From assembly GCA_002900995.3 (NCBI GenBank), contig CM035313.1, positions 186,001 to 250,000 of the forward strand: DNA of 64,000 nucleotides, read 5' to 3'. The DNA is from Ganoderma boninense (lineage: Eukaryota; Basidiomycota; Agaricomycetes; Polyporales; Polyporaceae). Shown here one piece after another: positions 12,018 through 24,000 of the stretch. Under the pieces are notes generated by a model. The model saw only the letters and a list, made by a program, of their open reading frames with translations. It did not search any database and was not told the DNA's origin. Both the position numbers and the translations under genes were made by a program. The number at the start of each line of letters is the position of its first letter. The stretch's first letter is position 1.

Positions 12018-15000
12018 ATGCTTGCGTCCAACAAGCCCAATATCCCGCCGTCTACCGTCGTCTCCCCCTCTCCCATGCACCCCCCATCGGACGCGGCGGA
12101 CAATATCTCGCAAACCGTGACCCCATCCACTTCCCCCTTATATCCCAACCAATTCGCTATCTGCTCCCCGTCGCTGCCTTTCGAGGTCATCGAAAGGGTC
12201 ATCGGGAATTGTGGTGACGACCGCAAATCCCTCCACAACTTCTCCCTCACATGCCGCGACCTCCGTCCCCGTGCGCTGTGTCTACTCGTCGCCGAAGTTC
12301 GCTTCAAGTGCAGGGACGATATCTTCGACTTTTGCGACTTCGTCAAGGCGAAACCCCATCTCAAGCCTCTTGTCCGTTCCATCGCTGTTCGCCCAGAGGA
12401 CTTTGCTCCATTCCCCCTCCTCAGCATCCTCCCTAATTTGTCCAAATTAGAATTCTCAGATATGGACCCTGTCGTGAATCTGCACCAGTCCACCCTCAAA
12501 TGCTGCAGGATCTTTGGCACACACATTCAAGCCCTCCATTTCTACCGGATTACCTTCCGGACCTACCTTGATTTTGGTCGAGTCCTCTTGACATTCCCCA
12601 ACCTTACGGAGCTTGTGTGTTATTGGGTTGACATCAAATCAGAGGGAAGTCAAGCAGCTCTTGATGTGCTGAAACAACGTATGTCTGAGCAGCTGCACCT
12701 ACACACTGTGAGTATTTTGTTGTGCTGTTAGTCAATACTATGGTTGAAAGATGGAATCTGTACTTGCAAGGTTTCTCTTGAAGGAGATTATTCTTACACT
12801 ACAAGAGAAGGATCTCCCCCCACTCTGACTGTGGCTGCACTGCTTTTGGATTCTGGACTAGTACAGTCCACTGTAAAGGCACTCACTATCACACGTAGGG
12901 TTTTCAGCCTGCATAGCTGTGCTCTACATCACTTATTTATGGCATCAATTATTCTTATAGCATACAGATCATACAGCCTTTCACACACATTTGCCTGGCC
13001 CCAACTACAGTCTCTGGTGCTGAAATCAGACTTTGACACCTCAGATATCACCTCTGCTATTGTGCTTCTGAAGGAGTTCCCTTCCTCAACACTCCAGGAT
13101 GTCACAATCAAATTTCAATTTGTCGACATTTACAACATTATACCAACTCTTGATGGTGAAGCTGGTACAAGGCAATGCAAGGAGTTGGACCAGACCTTGA
13201 TGAGGTTTTCCAAAGCCCAGGGAGTGTGGGAATACTATGGCCTGTATGCTGATGCAAAACTGTTCTTGATCCAAAAGCTCAGAGAGCACTTTTCTGAGCT
13301 GTCCAACCGTAAAGCATTGGTGGTCACAGAGCAAAAAGGTAAATAATGCTTCTGCCACATCTCAGATGTGAAAATAAAACTAACCACACTATATCTAGCT
13401 GATCCCAGAGCAGGCCATAATGCCTCTGTAGAGGATCTTGCAGTTTCTCCCAATGGGGAGTGGGTAGCAACTGCATCTGAAGACTGTTCTATCATTCTCT
13501 GGAACAGCTCCAATGGCGCCATTATCTCTCAATGGGATGCTCACAGCTACAAACCTGCCACGTCTCTTGCATTCTCACCAAACAGCCAATATCTCGCTTC
13601 TGGTGGCCATGATTACAAAATCAAAATTTGGGATCTGGCTGAAGGCCTCCACAACATTGCCACACTCAAAGGGCATACTAGTATGGTCAGCTGTTGTGCA
13701 TGGTCCCCCAGTGGCGACATGATTGGGTCTACAGCTGATGATCACACTGTACGACTCTGGGACACCCATTCATTCCACCGAATCTACATCCTGGAATGTG
13801 AAGTTGGAAGCAACTATGTCAAGTTCTCTCCTGATGGCCAGTGGCTTATCTATGGGTCCTGGGATAGTCACTTTCTCTGGAACATTCATTCCAAAACCCT
13901 GCACAAATTATTCCAGACCGACAACTTCATGGACATCCCTGCTTCAGTTGACCCTAGCAGCTCACGCCTTCTTGTGCCAGATGAAAAGATGGTCAAAGTT
14001 ATGGACATCAAGACAGGAGAAGAACTAGCTGTCTTAGCACCATTGGACAACCCGAGGGACACTGCATTCTCACCAGATGGCGCACTGGTTGTGACTGGGT
14101 CTAAGGATGGCATGGTGAAGCTCTGGGATGCATACTCTGGCGCAGAGCTGTTTGCGCTTGCAGGCCACAAGCAGGCAGTTTACAGAGTCTGTTTTTCCCC
14201 TTGTGGGAAATATGTGGCATCAGGGTCAAGAGATGGCACAGTGCGCTTGTGGAGGACCAGGAATGGATCATCAATGGTGACACTCACAGAACATGAGGGC
14301 TCATGGGTCCAGCATGTGGCTTTCTCCATAGACGGGGAGACACTGTGGTCTGGAGATAGCTATAGGAGGGTTGTCATGCAGCATATGGGCAATATTGTCA
14401 AGGAAGAGTCCTCCGGTGCACCCCTTTCTGACGCGCCACCAATCCACTGTGCGGCTGATGAACCTGGATGTGCAGACGGCGACCCCGACCGGAGTTACGA
14501 AGGATGCGAAGACCAAGGAGACTCTGGATGGTGGAGGGAACTGGGAAATTCGCATGCGCCTGCCGGTCCAGCCGTTGAGCAGGAGAATATGGAGGGCTCG
14601 GAGTGTTCAATGGCCAGCGACAGCCATGGGATGTTCACCGCCCACTTGCTCTCTAGGGTCGCGATAACTCCGACCCCCGTGGCCATGCCAATCCTAGTTG
14701 ACGATGTCTTGACTCGCACAAGTTCTGGAAGAGCTATCACATCCGGTACCTCTCTGGAACCTGAAGCTGCCGCATTTCCCCAGCAGTCGCTCTTCCCAGA
14801 ATACCCACATCCCAAGGCTCTGGAGGACTTGTACAGCGCGGAGAGGGCACAAGCTGCGCTGACTGGTGTGGAGCTAGGCAACCACTCTCATGTCTACGGG
14901 ACATCGTCGCTGGTGGACCACGCTGCCTACCTCCCCGACTGCGCTGCCGATGAACACGAACGGATGCAGGCTGAGGAAGCGATGAGGCTTGGCCCGCATT

Positions 15001-15038
15001 CGCATGGACCCTCTGGTAGGCCCTCGAGGCCGTTCTGA
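12018..15038 (+). CDS. F-box and WD40-repeat protein (gene B, unit I)
   Basis: Three exons are inferred: 12018-12707, 12771-13338 and 13399-15038, giving about 965 aa. Intron 1 (63 nt) has GTGAGT...TTGCAAG ends; intron 2 (60 nt) has GTAAAT, a CTAAC branch site and TCTAG. Both keep frame and are conserved in the paralogues. Exon 1 has an F-box-like segment at residues 52-95 (FEVIERVI, then SLTCRDLRPRAL) followed by a leucine-rich region through exon 2. Exon 3 has about eight WD40 blades (residues 424-750), with the sixth and seventh most canonical (TGSKDGMVKLWD, SGSRDGTVRLWR). The C-terminal 200 residues are low-complexity. F-box proteins usually recruit substrates to SCF ubiquitin ligases and WD40 propellers bind the substrate; that role here is inference. 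Exons 2 and 3 look CpG-poor. The last residues are probably altered by a frameshift (see 15110-15253). Confidence 0.82.
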
Positions 15039-15109
15039 TCAGTTGAGAGAATTGGTACGTGCGTATGCAAATTTGTATGGAGGACGCCGGCTGACGCGCA
15101 AGTGAACAG

Positions 15110-15253
15110 GTTGTCAATGGTGCGGAGGAATGTCCTTTGCATGGTGCCATGTGTCGCGAGGAAGCAAAGAAGTGTCTCAAGAAGCTGATGAATCTCGGGA
15201 TGAAGGCCGTGTTGCGACGCAGTGAGCACCGCTGCTCCGCGACGATATCTTGA
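15110..15253 (+). pseudogene. Leftover 3' exon of gene B, unit I
   Basis: After a GTACGT...GAACAG intron (about 15056-15109) the sequence reads VNGAEECPLHGAMC and ends ...SEHRCSATIS before a stop. This matches the end of unit III's alternative C-terminal frame (VNGAHRAARHVAGG ... QEHRSATALS, 56290-56201). The current unit I frame stops at 15038 and does not reach this exon. The ancestral gene B therefore probably had this tail, and unit I lost it through an internal deletion and frameshift near 14970-15010. Confidence 0.55.
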
Positions 15254-17045
15254 AGTGAGGCTTTGACCAGTGCTGCTACGGTGATGGACATTGGAGCGTT
15301 TCGGAATGTCAGATTTCTTGCGTCTATTCTGAAATGTCAGGTACATGTACGATATCAAGGCTCGGAGTCAGCGTGGCTCTATGTATCAAAGGTCTGGAGA
15401 TCTGAAGGTTATTTGTATGATACGTCGAGGATGGTCTGGTCCAAATGTTTCGTAGATACGATGTGCTTGATTCCGTTGACAGATACGACTCGAGTATTGG
15501 TTGCGCTATATATGTACACTTCACTGGTACTCGCCGTCGGGGCTGAAGAAACCCAAGGCCTAACACTGCAAGCGCGAAGAGAAGGCCAGGCTAATTTATG
15601 CTGGATATATGCTATTAACGTCTGCAACGACCGTCAAAGGCAGAATAAGTAGACTCATCTCATGTATTCGAAGAAAGAAAAAATCATACCAGACGACCCG
15701 CCAACATCTAAGGTCCTCCGCATCTTATCCTTCTCCTCGCTCCGTCCGCGACAGCGGCCGCCGCCCGTGGCGCTTCACCCTGGATCGCGTACCTCGGGCG
15801 GATACCTGTGCCTCTTGACCGCGCTATACAGGCACGACTTGATTAGAAGTGCTGTTAGCTTGTGCGTATCGGAGTTTTCCTGTGCGAGCTTGAGTGCAAT
15901 GCGAACGATGTTGAGTGGATAGAGGCATTGAACGTGGATGCCGCCCAGAGCAGACACGGCAAAATTCGGTCTGGAGATGATGCTGGTGTCGCGGGAAGTT
16001 TTATTTACCACACGAATGATTGGGAACCCATCGAGCCTTGCGCTGGTGTCCACGTCCTGGCGATCGACGGCCTATCAGTGCGTAGACCACCATCTCTCGG
16101 TTCGGCGGCACAGTCCTTTGCAATGGCACAGTTGGCCAGTATTGACTGACAGAATCAGTTATGCACTGTATACAGAAGTGAGCGAAATGGGCTGTGAATA
16201 ATGAAGGACGTGATACCTTGGATGCACGGTATGGAGAGCAGTCACGGTGGAATGAAACGATAGAACCTGGCCGAGCGCGACCGCCCATGGTAGGCAAATA
16301 AGGCCAAATACACGCCGGGCGGCCGCTGTGCTCTGTTGACTGCCCGCACGCAACCCGAACCCGACACACGTCTTGACTCTTCTCTGCGACGGATGCTGAT
16401 CTATCCATACACCATGGAGCTCGTAGCACCAGTCGCGGGGTCTAACGACAGTCATGCGGAAGGAGATCGTCGACATCTCTCCCTCACGTACGTTGCCCAC
16501 ACCCATCCGAGCCAGGCCCAGCCATATTCATTTGACGCCTCATTCTTCCATCTCACCGGAATATTCGCAGAGGTATGGGAGGTTACGATGTGGCAGCGTG
16601 TAGCATACAGAGTGTACAGGATGGTAGACAGAGCTAAGGTGAGCATAGTTCGTTGTCGTTGAGTTGCGTCCAACCCCGACAAGCTCCAGGAGCTCTATAG
16701 TCGCCTCCACCTTCGAACGCTGGAATACCCCTCTATCTGGCACTCTAGGCTGTCTAGTCCTCGGTCCTCTTCTTGCGCTTCGAATACCGCTCCTCGTCGG
16801 TCCTTGATCCTCGCTCCACAATCCAGCACCATGTCGAGAACTCCCTTGAAACCCGAACACGGGCCACGCTGGCATGCGTCTTTGTGATGTTACAGGTGCG
16901 TACTCTCCCTCTAGTTCACCATGTACAATACACTGAAAGCGTGTCCTTTGTATTCCGCCGCTCATATCTACGACATCGACATGCCCATTCGCAACTTTCG
17001 CGACCATTCAGTTCTGCGCATACACGCATGCAACACTTCTGATCG
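15254..17045. other. Spacer after gene B; partly shared with unit III
   Basis: The part at 15340-15570 matches the minus strand around 56060-55900. The shared block includes GTACGATA, GATACGACTCGAG-like and TATATATGTACAC/ATATATGCAGAC stretches, so it belongs to the repeated unit. From about 15650 to 17045 no domain, repeat or complete gene was recognised. Confidence 0.4.
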
Positions 17046-18600
17046 TCACCTCCGACCCGCTGCACTTATCTCTGCCCTCTCGGCATTCGCTAGGATGGCT
17101 TGGACCGCGATCGGCGAGGGCTGCTTCCTGCGCGAGCTCAAGCTCAATATCCAGGCCGTCTCGTGCACCATCCATATCCTCTGTCCCAGCGTATGAGCCC
17201 CGTGTTCTCGGTACGCAACATACTCTGGACCTCCAGCAGCTCTCCGTCGTCCTGGCATAGGAGGCTGCCCCGCGAGAGTGTCATAGGCGGTGCTGCGGAG
17301 CGGGGCGTTATCCTGTCGTGGGCTGCAAAGAGGTGGACGGAAGAAGGCTCGCACCCTGCTCGAGATGCGGCGACGGCGCTCCGGCCGCGAAGCGTCCTGT
17401 GAGGAGTTGCCGGAGTGCGATGGTGGAGTACACCCCGTGCGAAGGCGAAGACCACATAAACAGACAGTATTGGCCGCCACGAGGCTGCCAGCGCACGAGA
17501 GAAGACTGCGCCTCCAAAGGAAGACGTCGACATGGAGATGGAGTCGAGCAAGAAGACGTATCCAGCAGCCAGACCATCGAAGGTACGGTCCACTCGATCC
17601 CGGCGATCCCATACCAGAGCTGAAGGGACGAATGCACTTGGGCACAGGCATGGCCTCTCCGACGAAGGCGGCGGAGAGTGGCGGATGGGACGGCCTCAAG
17701 ACGGGCGCGAGGAGAAGGCCTCGAGTGAGCCGGCAGCACAGACTGTCGGCGTGCGCGGGCTTGAGAGTTGCGACGAAGGAGTAGGCGTTGCGCGTCGATG
17801 GGGACGTAGAGGTACGTACTTCGTTTCGCGAGCACTTGCAGCGAGGCTGAGCTCGGAGGCAGGGCAAAGACGAAATGACTTGGCTGCCGGCGGACACGGA
17901 TCGCGCTCGGACACGTATGTAGGACAGTGAACTCACCTGGAATCTATCTCGCCGTCGAGCGCAAGGAGGGAAGGGGTACATACCACCACGTATCGCGCAC
18001 TCGGCTCCGAGACCGATCTGCGAGCGTGATTGCCAGCGTGTGCGCTCCGAAGATGCATCCGCCGGTTCCGCCAGGAGTTGCTTGCTCTGCACATTGAAGG
18101 GAGGTATTCGAGAAGGTCGCGCGAAGGTCGAATGGTGGACATTGACAGACTCCGATGGCGGTGCGGTTCGAGGCGGACGAGCCGGCAGGGCACTCGACCG
18201 GGAGACAGAACAAGACAGAACGACGTAGGGGAGACTCACTTGTTCTATATCTCGTTGGAGGCGACACCCAAGAGGGCCGAGGCTATTCAGGACGTGCAGC
18301 CACGGCCATTCTCGCGTTTGCCAGCTGGCGGGCTCCGAGGGCTACTCCAGCAGTGGGGCGCTTTTGTGGGGGGCAGTTCAAATCCCGAGAGCTGAAGGCA
18401 GGTAGGAGTAGAGTGCAGCACGGAAGCCGAATATGCACGCGAGCGCGAGGAGGTGGTGCAGAGGAGGGAGACGTGTCCGAGACTCCGAGGGCCAGACGCG
18501 AACTGTGATGCGGTGGCCCATAAGCGCCGGCGGCCTTGTCCGCGCTCGTCTCCCGTGAGTTCCATTTTCCATGAATGCGCCACTGCTGTACTTACTCTCT
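17046..18600. repeat. Alpha unit, copy IV (first part)
   Basis: About 17740-18510 is a direct copy of 390-1120, with the same GAGGTACGTAC block and the GGACACGGATCGCGCTCGGACACG run. A 397-residue open frame reads across it on the minus strand (18239-17046), but the equivalent frame is interrupted in the other copies and is rich in Arg, Ser and Pro. It is treated as chance openness. Between 17046 and 17600 a minus-strand stretch could be the end of a WD40-type gene, but this is weak. Confidence 0.5.
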
Positions 18601-18739
18601 AATTGACAGCTCCTGTCTACTATACAGAATACACCCATAGGATAATCAAGAGCGGGTCTGCTTGCCTTGTGTAGCATTCTGTCGGCGCGCCCGCCCGCAA
18701 GCCCAATCTTCAAGAGGACCCAGCTTTGCGATAACATTC

Positions 18740-19330
18740 TACCGCAGCCTCCAGGCCCATCTATTCCACCGGAACCTCACATCACGCATAGTTCGGATGA
18801 AATCCGACCTGTGCCCTCGGGCCTGAAACCAGTGTTCTGCTATCGGGAGAGAACGCAAAGTGCTCGAACGCCGCCGCACAGTGCCCAGCCAACGTCGTCG
18901 CCATGGACTTGCACGACCCATCTCCTACCCTCCACACCTGCACAGTCCGGGTCCATGGCCGTTGACGCGACATATCATCTGCACGGCGAGAATCGCGCTC
19001 TCAGCATAGGCGCCCCGCGATCTTGAAGCGTTCAATGCTGGTCGCCACAGTGCAGACGTGCTGTGTTCTGTGCTGAAGAAGCTGCAGAGAACTCCGAGGA
19101 CAATTTTGCTGTCAGGCGAGGAAGCGTCATGCGTGCTCATGAGCTCACTTCTCTTGTCAGCCATTTGCGCGAGCATGCCATCGGTCTTCGCGCATCAACA
19201 GGTCCTAGAACAGGACCACAACACAAGGGGCGGCGGCGAGCTGCGTACTACGTGCTTCTGCAGTGGTCGGATCGAAGGCGACGATGGTGTCACGCGGCCG
19301 GTATCGTGCTTGCCAGCTTGAACTAGGCCC
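18740..19330 (-). pseudogene. Partial decayed WD40 gene (gene A-like, unit IV)
   Basis: On the minus strand the blocks SSPDSKIVLGV (about 19110-19070) and GHCAAAFEHFAFSPDSRTLVSG (about 18880-18810) are WD40-like. They occur in the same order and spacing as in 7460-7050, 52000-52400 and 23180-22850. The start of the gene is missing and the frame changes between blocks. It corresponds to the partial WD40 copy at 51730-52400 in the right arm. Confidence 0.55.
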
Positions 19331-19350
19331 ATAGTCACACTATCACCGTC

Positions 19351-19498
19351 AATGGAGCTCCAGAGGGATTGTTGTAGACTGCTCGACGCGACGTTCGTGG
19401 TGCAGGCTGCACCACTCGACTCACAATGGAGCTCCAGAGGGATTGTTGTAGACTGCTCGACGCGACGTTCGTGGTGCAGGCTGCACCACTCGACTCAA
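19351..19498 (+). repeat. 74-bp perfect tandem duplication
   Basis: Two adjacent 74-bp copies (19351-19424 and 19425-19498), starting AATGGAGCTCCAGAGGG, appear identical except at the very end. The absence of differences in an otherwise strongly diverged region points to a recent event. It falls inside alpha copy IV and breaks any frame there. Confidence 0.9.
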
Positions 19499-19559
19499 CG
19501 GCCAGGAGGGTGGCGGCACAGTCGGACCGCGTGCTCCGTGGAGGCAGAGAAGCGCCAGA

Positions 19560-22500
19560 CGCCGGGAGGGTGATTGTCGATTGAGTCGCTCCTCTCCCTT
19601 CGTCCACGACCTCGATGCGGCCCGAGGACGGGCTGTCGACGGCCTTGCTCTCATGTATGGCTGCCTTTCCTTGGCTGCAGTCTCCGTGCTTCTGCCCCTC
19701 GGCACTTGCGTCCTCACTTCCCCAGTCTCGTCTTTCAGGCCCTCGTTCGTCTGCGTTCATTGCTTCGCCGTCGGCATGCCTCGCGAAACCCGGCGTGGTG
19801 TTCTCAGCCTCCTCCTGGAGAGAAGAGCGCTTTGCGACCGTACATGGCACTGGCGGCTTGGCCAGCACCGTCTTTCGACCCCAGTTCGACGACCGTCGTC
19901 ATACCCTCCCGAACTTGACACCCTGAATTAACTGCAGATGGTCGGAACTTGCCTCCGAGTAAACTACCCACCGCTCTCTCTTGCTGCAATGAATGCTACG
20001 CTAACTGCTAACACTTGGTTTCTCTAGAGATACACTACTCGTTCTGGCAGATCGCCTCCTTCTCCACGGCGAGTGCGCTTGCTGGTGGGGCGCTGCTCTG
20101 CCCCTCAAGCTTGACCATCCGGTATGCCCCAATATGGCGTTCTCACTCCTCGTCTCATGCTGACATCATTCCTTCTACTGTTCCAGAATGCTGGGCCCCG
20201 AGCAGAGATGTCTGCGCCACCGGAAAAGTCGAACACGATCCAACAAGTCACTGCTGCAGTCCGTCGTCCAGGTCGGCAGTGCTTCTCGACCTCACGATGC
20301 TTTGACGTAAATTCACGGAGCTTTCATCTGAAGGTCTCGAATGATAACATCACAAACGCTCCCGGCTGAACCGCCCAGGACGTGAACACGAACACGATCC
20401 CCGGTATACGGGAATCCGCTCCCGCGTGGTGAACACTCAAGGGATCCCCCCGGAACGACTCATGTGGGCACTTTATGCCTTCCTGCGGCCGGGTGACTTG
20501 TTCTCGTTAGATCGACGGGGCTATCGCTGCCGCAGAGTGAGCCTCCCGCAGAGTGAGCCTCGCACTGTGATTCAGTAGATCACACCTGAAATGCTGTTCA
20601 GGGCTTCATGGAAACACGGAGAAATGCGCTCGAGGCGTTCGAAGATCGTTCGCCATCGAATCACGCAGAAGTCGAGCAGCGACGACACCGCTGATTCGAA
20701 AAACGATGCGTCGCTGGTTACTTGGGACTGCATTGTCATGGCCCGGCTGTCTGGAAGGTAGATCAGTACCTTCACTACAGAGACGGGCGAACCTCAAACG
20801 CAGCGCAGTACGGCTGTTGGAACAGTAGCCTGGCACTTACGAAACGACCTGTTGGTGGCGTACGAGTAAGTCGCCCATTACTCGAGCCCCATCTCCTGGA
20901 ACATGCTCTGATGCACATTCATACAGCTCGTGTTCTCCTCCAGGACGAACGCACACTGTCGCCCGAAGCTCCGCTGGAGTCAAAAGAAAGGCCGCATGAA
21001 ACTCGCGTTTCATCATGAGAGCATGGAGAACGGCACTCGACCAATCCAGCCGCGTGGACACTTCATACGATGCGCCTCTGCGCCGTCCGAGTGCCGCCCT
21101 CGAAAGCGATACCAGGGCAGTACATACATTGCGACCCGCAGGTATGGATGCAGCCAATCAGCCATCAGAAAGACCCGAAGGGAAACCCCCCCCCCCCCCC
21201 AGCCAGAACGTGGACCTCGGCACTTCAATTCCAAGCGAACAATATATGGAGATTATCTGTGAACGCCATATAAGATGGACGGGATTCTGTGGAGACGCCG
21301 AGGGAGATGTACCGCGTCCTGAGCGCATTCGGGTGAGTAGGTGACTGTTCATGCACGATGTTGGCGCTGGCGACGCTGACAGCCAGCTACTCGCGTCTGC
21401 GAACAGCAAGAGCAGCGATCACGCTGCATCTGCGGCGAGCGATCCTAAATTATAGCAGCGGGTCCGGCGGCAGGGGAGACGTCCTCGGGGATGAAGCACA
21501 ACTCCGCCTACTAACGACGTTGGCGATGCGACGAAGGAAGCTCGGACGAACCTAAAACAACCTCTACTATGTTCAGAGCAGCCGGACGCTAGGAGACGGG
21601 CTGCATTTCTGCTGCGTACAGTAAGTGGATCAGGGATAGCTCCCGCGCCGCTGAGCAGAGGCGATGCTAACTGCTTGTACGACACTTCAGATCCATTCTC
21701 ACGTCCAATGCCGCCGTTTTCGCGACACTCCGGCCGGGTTGAAGAGATCTCCATTCATGCGTCTGCATTGCGTGCGAACAGTAGTGCACTATCAGAAACC
21801 GCCTTTCCACCCACGACCGGTCCAGGAAAACATTTCGAACGAAATGCCTGGTGCATCGAGGCCCCCGTGTCACCGGTTTGACGCCGCTGGCGAAGCGGCT
21901 CAAGCTAATACGTGATACGGTCGCCGGTCGGTCGACGGCCATCGACGGATCCCAGGCCCATGCCTAAGACTCAAGTCCTTAGATTGGACTGCCGCCACGA
22001 CTACCGCAGCCCGCGATTACCCGGGAGGACTGACAGGCCGGAAGACGGCGGCTGTGGCAGTCAACGTGAAAAACGGCCGTCTTGATTTGTTGGATCGCGA
22101 TGGGGGGGAGACACCTCTCGCCGCAAACATCAAGACGCCATCACTCAGTGCTCAGCATTTACCTGGAGGCAGGCCACTGCGGTATTCGCAAGCCTTTCAC
22201 CGAGGTCTAGTACCGTCGTATGTGTACATGTGAGTCTCTCGGACTGAGGCTTTCGCAGGCACTCTGTGTTGAGCGGCCAAGAGAGGGACCATCCGCCGCA
22301 GCTCATAAGACGTAGCTGAGCAGGGGACAGCCCAGCTGCGATGGAGATACGAGCGTACAGGTCGGGATTTAGAGCACCGGGCAAGGAGACTGGCTTCGCG
22401 AAGCCAGACGATGGGGACGGATTCGCCCGCCGAGTCCTGCTTTGGCGGCGCGATCATGTTGTATGTAGACCACCTATTTAGTCATCCCATTCCCAGGTTG
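19560..22500. repeat. Alpha unit, copy IV (second part)
   Basis: Blocks here align with 1480-4340 of unit I in the same order: 19600-19790 with 1480-1600 plus 2160-2220, about 20865-20930 with 2879-2940 (the conserved intron-like segment), and 22120-22470 with 3950-4340. The TIR element seen in unit I is absent here. No intact gene was recognised. A run of 15 cytosines at 21186-21200 lies within it. Confidence 0.5.
21186..21200 (+). repeat. Poly-C run (15 nt)
   Basis: There are fifteen consecutive cytosines. It is a simple repeat and a likely site of sequencing or replication slippage. Confidence 0.95.
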
Positions 22501-22576
22501 TCATTTTTTTCGGACTAAGAGCATGCGTGACGTACCTAAATGAATCAAGGGCTCTTGAAGGAGTAGGCCGTGGACA

Positions 22577-22621
22577 GAGAGAGAGAGAGGAGGGGAGAGG
22601 GAGAGAGAGAGAGAGAGAGAG
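22577..22621 (+). repeat. GA-rich microsatellite
   Basis: A purine-only tract of GA dinucleotides with GGAGGGG interruptions lies just before the end of the gene A copy in unit IV. Confidence 0.9.
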
Positions 22622-22848
22622 GCGTGACCGATGGCTGGGCTGACGCGGGCTGCTGCAGCCTGTTTATCCCCATTCCTCTATATTTACTCGCCATTCCACT
22701 CTTCAGAATCCAGAAAACACCCACAATGCAGTACGACCCGCGGCGAACCCACCAGTCTTCGCCTGGTGCACACACGGCTCCCGAACGGCTTGCACACGAC
22801 CTTGCCAGACGCACGCAAAAATATATTCCAGCTACGCAACGACATGCC

Positions 22849-24000
22849 CTATAGTATGCCTCCCGCAGCAGGCTCCAGGTCTAGCTCTTCTGCAGGAACA
22901 ACACTGAGCATCTGTCGGATGACGACCGACCCTTCTCTTGCACCCAAAACCAGCGTCCTCCCCCCTGGGAAGAACGCGACATGCTCGACCGGCACCCTAC
23001 CGCACCATCCTGTCCACCGCGTAACGCCTGCACTGGGTAATCGTGCTCTCAACACAGGGGCGCCACGAGCGTGAGGGTGAGGCCGCGTCCCAGATGTACA
23101 CGGCTTTCCTCGAACTCGCTGCAGGCCCTCCCAGGAGAAGCCTGCAGTCATACGAGGGAGAGACGTCGCGCATGGACATGAGTGAGCCCATGTTGCCGCC
23201 CACCCACGTGCGCGAGTATGCTCCCCGTCCTCGTATCGCCAGTGATGGACTCGCAGCAGGAGCCGCAGTGTGCGGTCTAGATGAGCGTTCTTAGGCTGGT
23301 CGGGTTGACTGCGCCAATGGTGTCGCGTCTCTGATGGGGCATTTGCAAGCCCCCTGAATGAGCGCCACCGTCGTCAAAGATTGAGTTCCAGGTAGAGTGC
23401 CCGCCGCAACGTGACGATACAGCACTCGCCGCGGTTGGAGCTGCAAGCTGCACGAAATGCACGATCCGTCGGCAGAGAACGCGCAGGGAACAACAGCGCC
23501 TTCGGGCTGGACGAGTGCTCGCTGGCGATACATCATGGTCCGTGCATCCCACAGCAGCGCTCGTTCCGTACTCTGACTCGATCGCGATGGCACTGCCGTC
23601 CGACGTCCAGGCCCATGTAAAGACGGGCCGGGTGTGGCCTTCGAGCACGGTGAGGTTGTATATATGCGCCCCCAGGGCGACTGAGGTGCGCAGTCGCGGT
23701 CTCCCATCGTCGCCACACGACATGAGATGGCAGCTGCCACGGGAGTATGCGAGCGACTGAACAGCTGAGCAGCATTGCGGGACCCATCGATGGAGTATCG
23801 CTGTGCTGGCAGGGAATGACGGTACTTCAGTCTACTTGATCCGGACACCAGCCACTTGCTGTCCGGCGAGACGACGAGAGCCTGGGCGCCGTGTTGGCGC
23901 GGCGCTCGATTGGATGTCAAACGACGGGTGACCCAAAGCTGGGAAGTATCGGGGCAAGGTGAGCCTCGCGATGGACGCGAAGCCGACGACGTTCATGGGC
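22849..24000 (-). pseudogene. Decayed WD40-repeat gene (gene A, unit IV)
   Basis: On the minus strand the order is: VVSPDSKWLVSGSS (about 23860), EGHTRPVFTWAWTSDGSAIAIES (about 23650-23580), CAFSADGS (about 23490), MRDVSPSYDCRLLLGG (about 23170), VEHVAFFPGGRTLVLG (about 22985-22935) and VIRQMLSVVPAEELDLEPA (about 22930-22870). These are WD40 blades followed by the family's end motif. At least three frames are used and no consistent exon set was found, so it is called a pseudogene. The last two blocks are the best-preserved example of the gene A tail in the window. Confidence 0.6.

Noticed and set aside
13339..13365. A 27-nt intron in gene B ending at the first CAG-type acceptor
   Set aside because: It is too short for a fungal intron. 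The next acceptor (13398) follows a CTAAC branch site, gives 60 nt, keeps the frame, and is used identically in units II and III.
17046..18239. A 397-residue minus-strand ORF
   Set aside because: The frame is not kept in the paralogous copies in units I and II, its composition is that of a GC-rich shadow frame, and no domain is recognisable.
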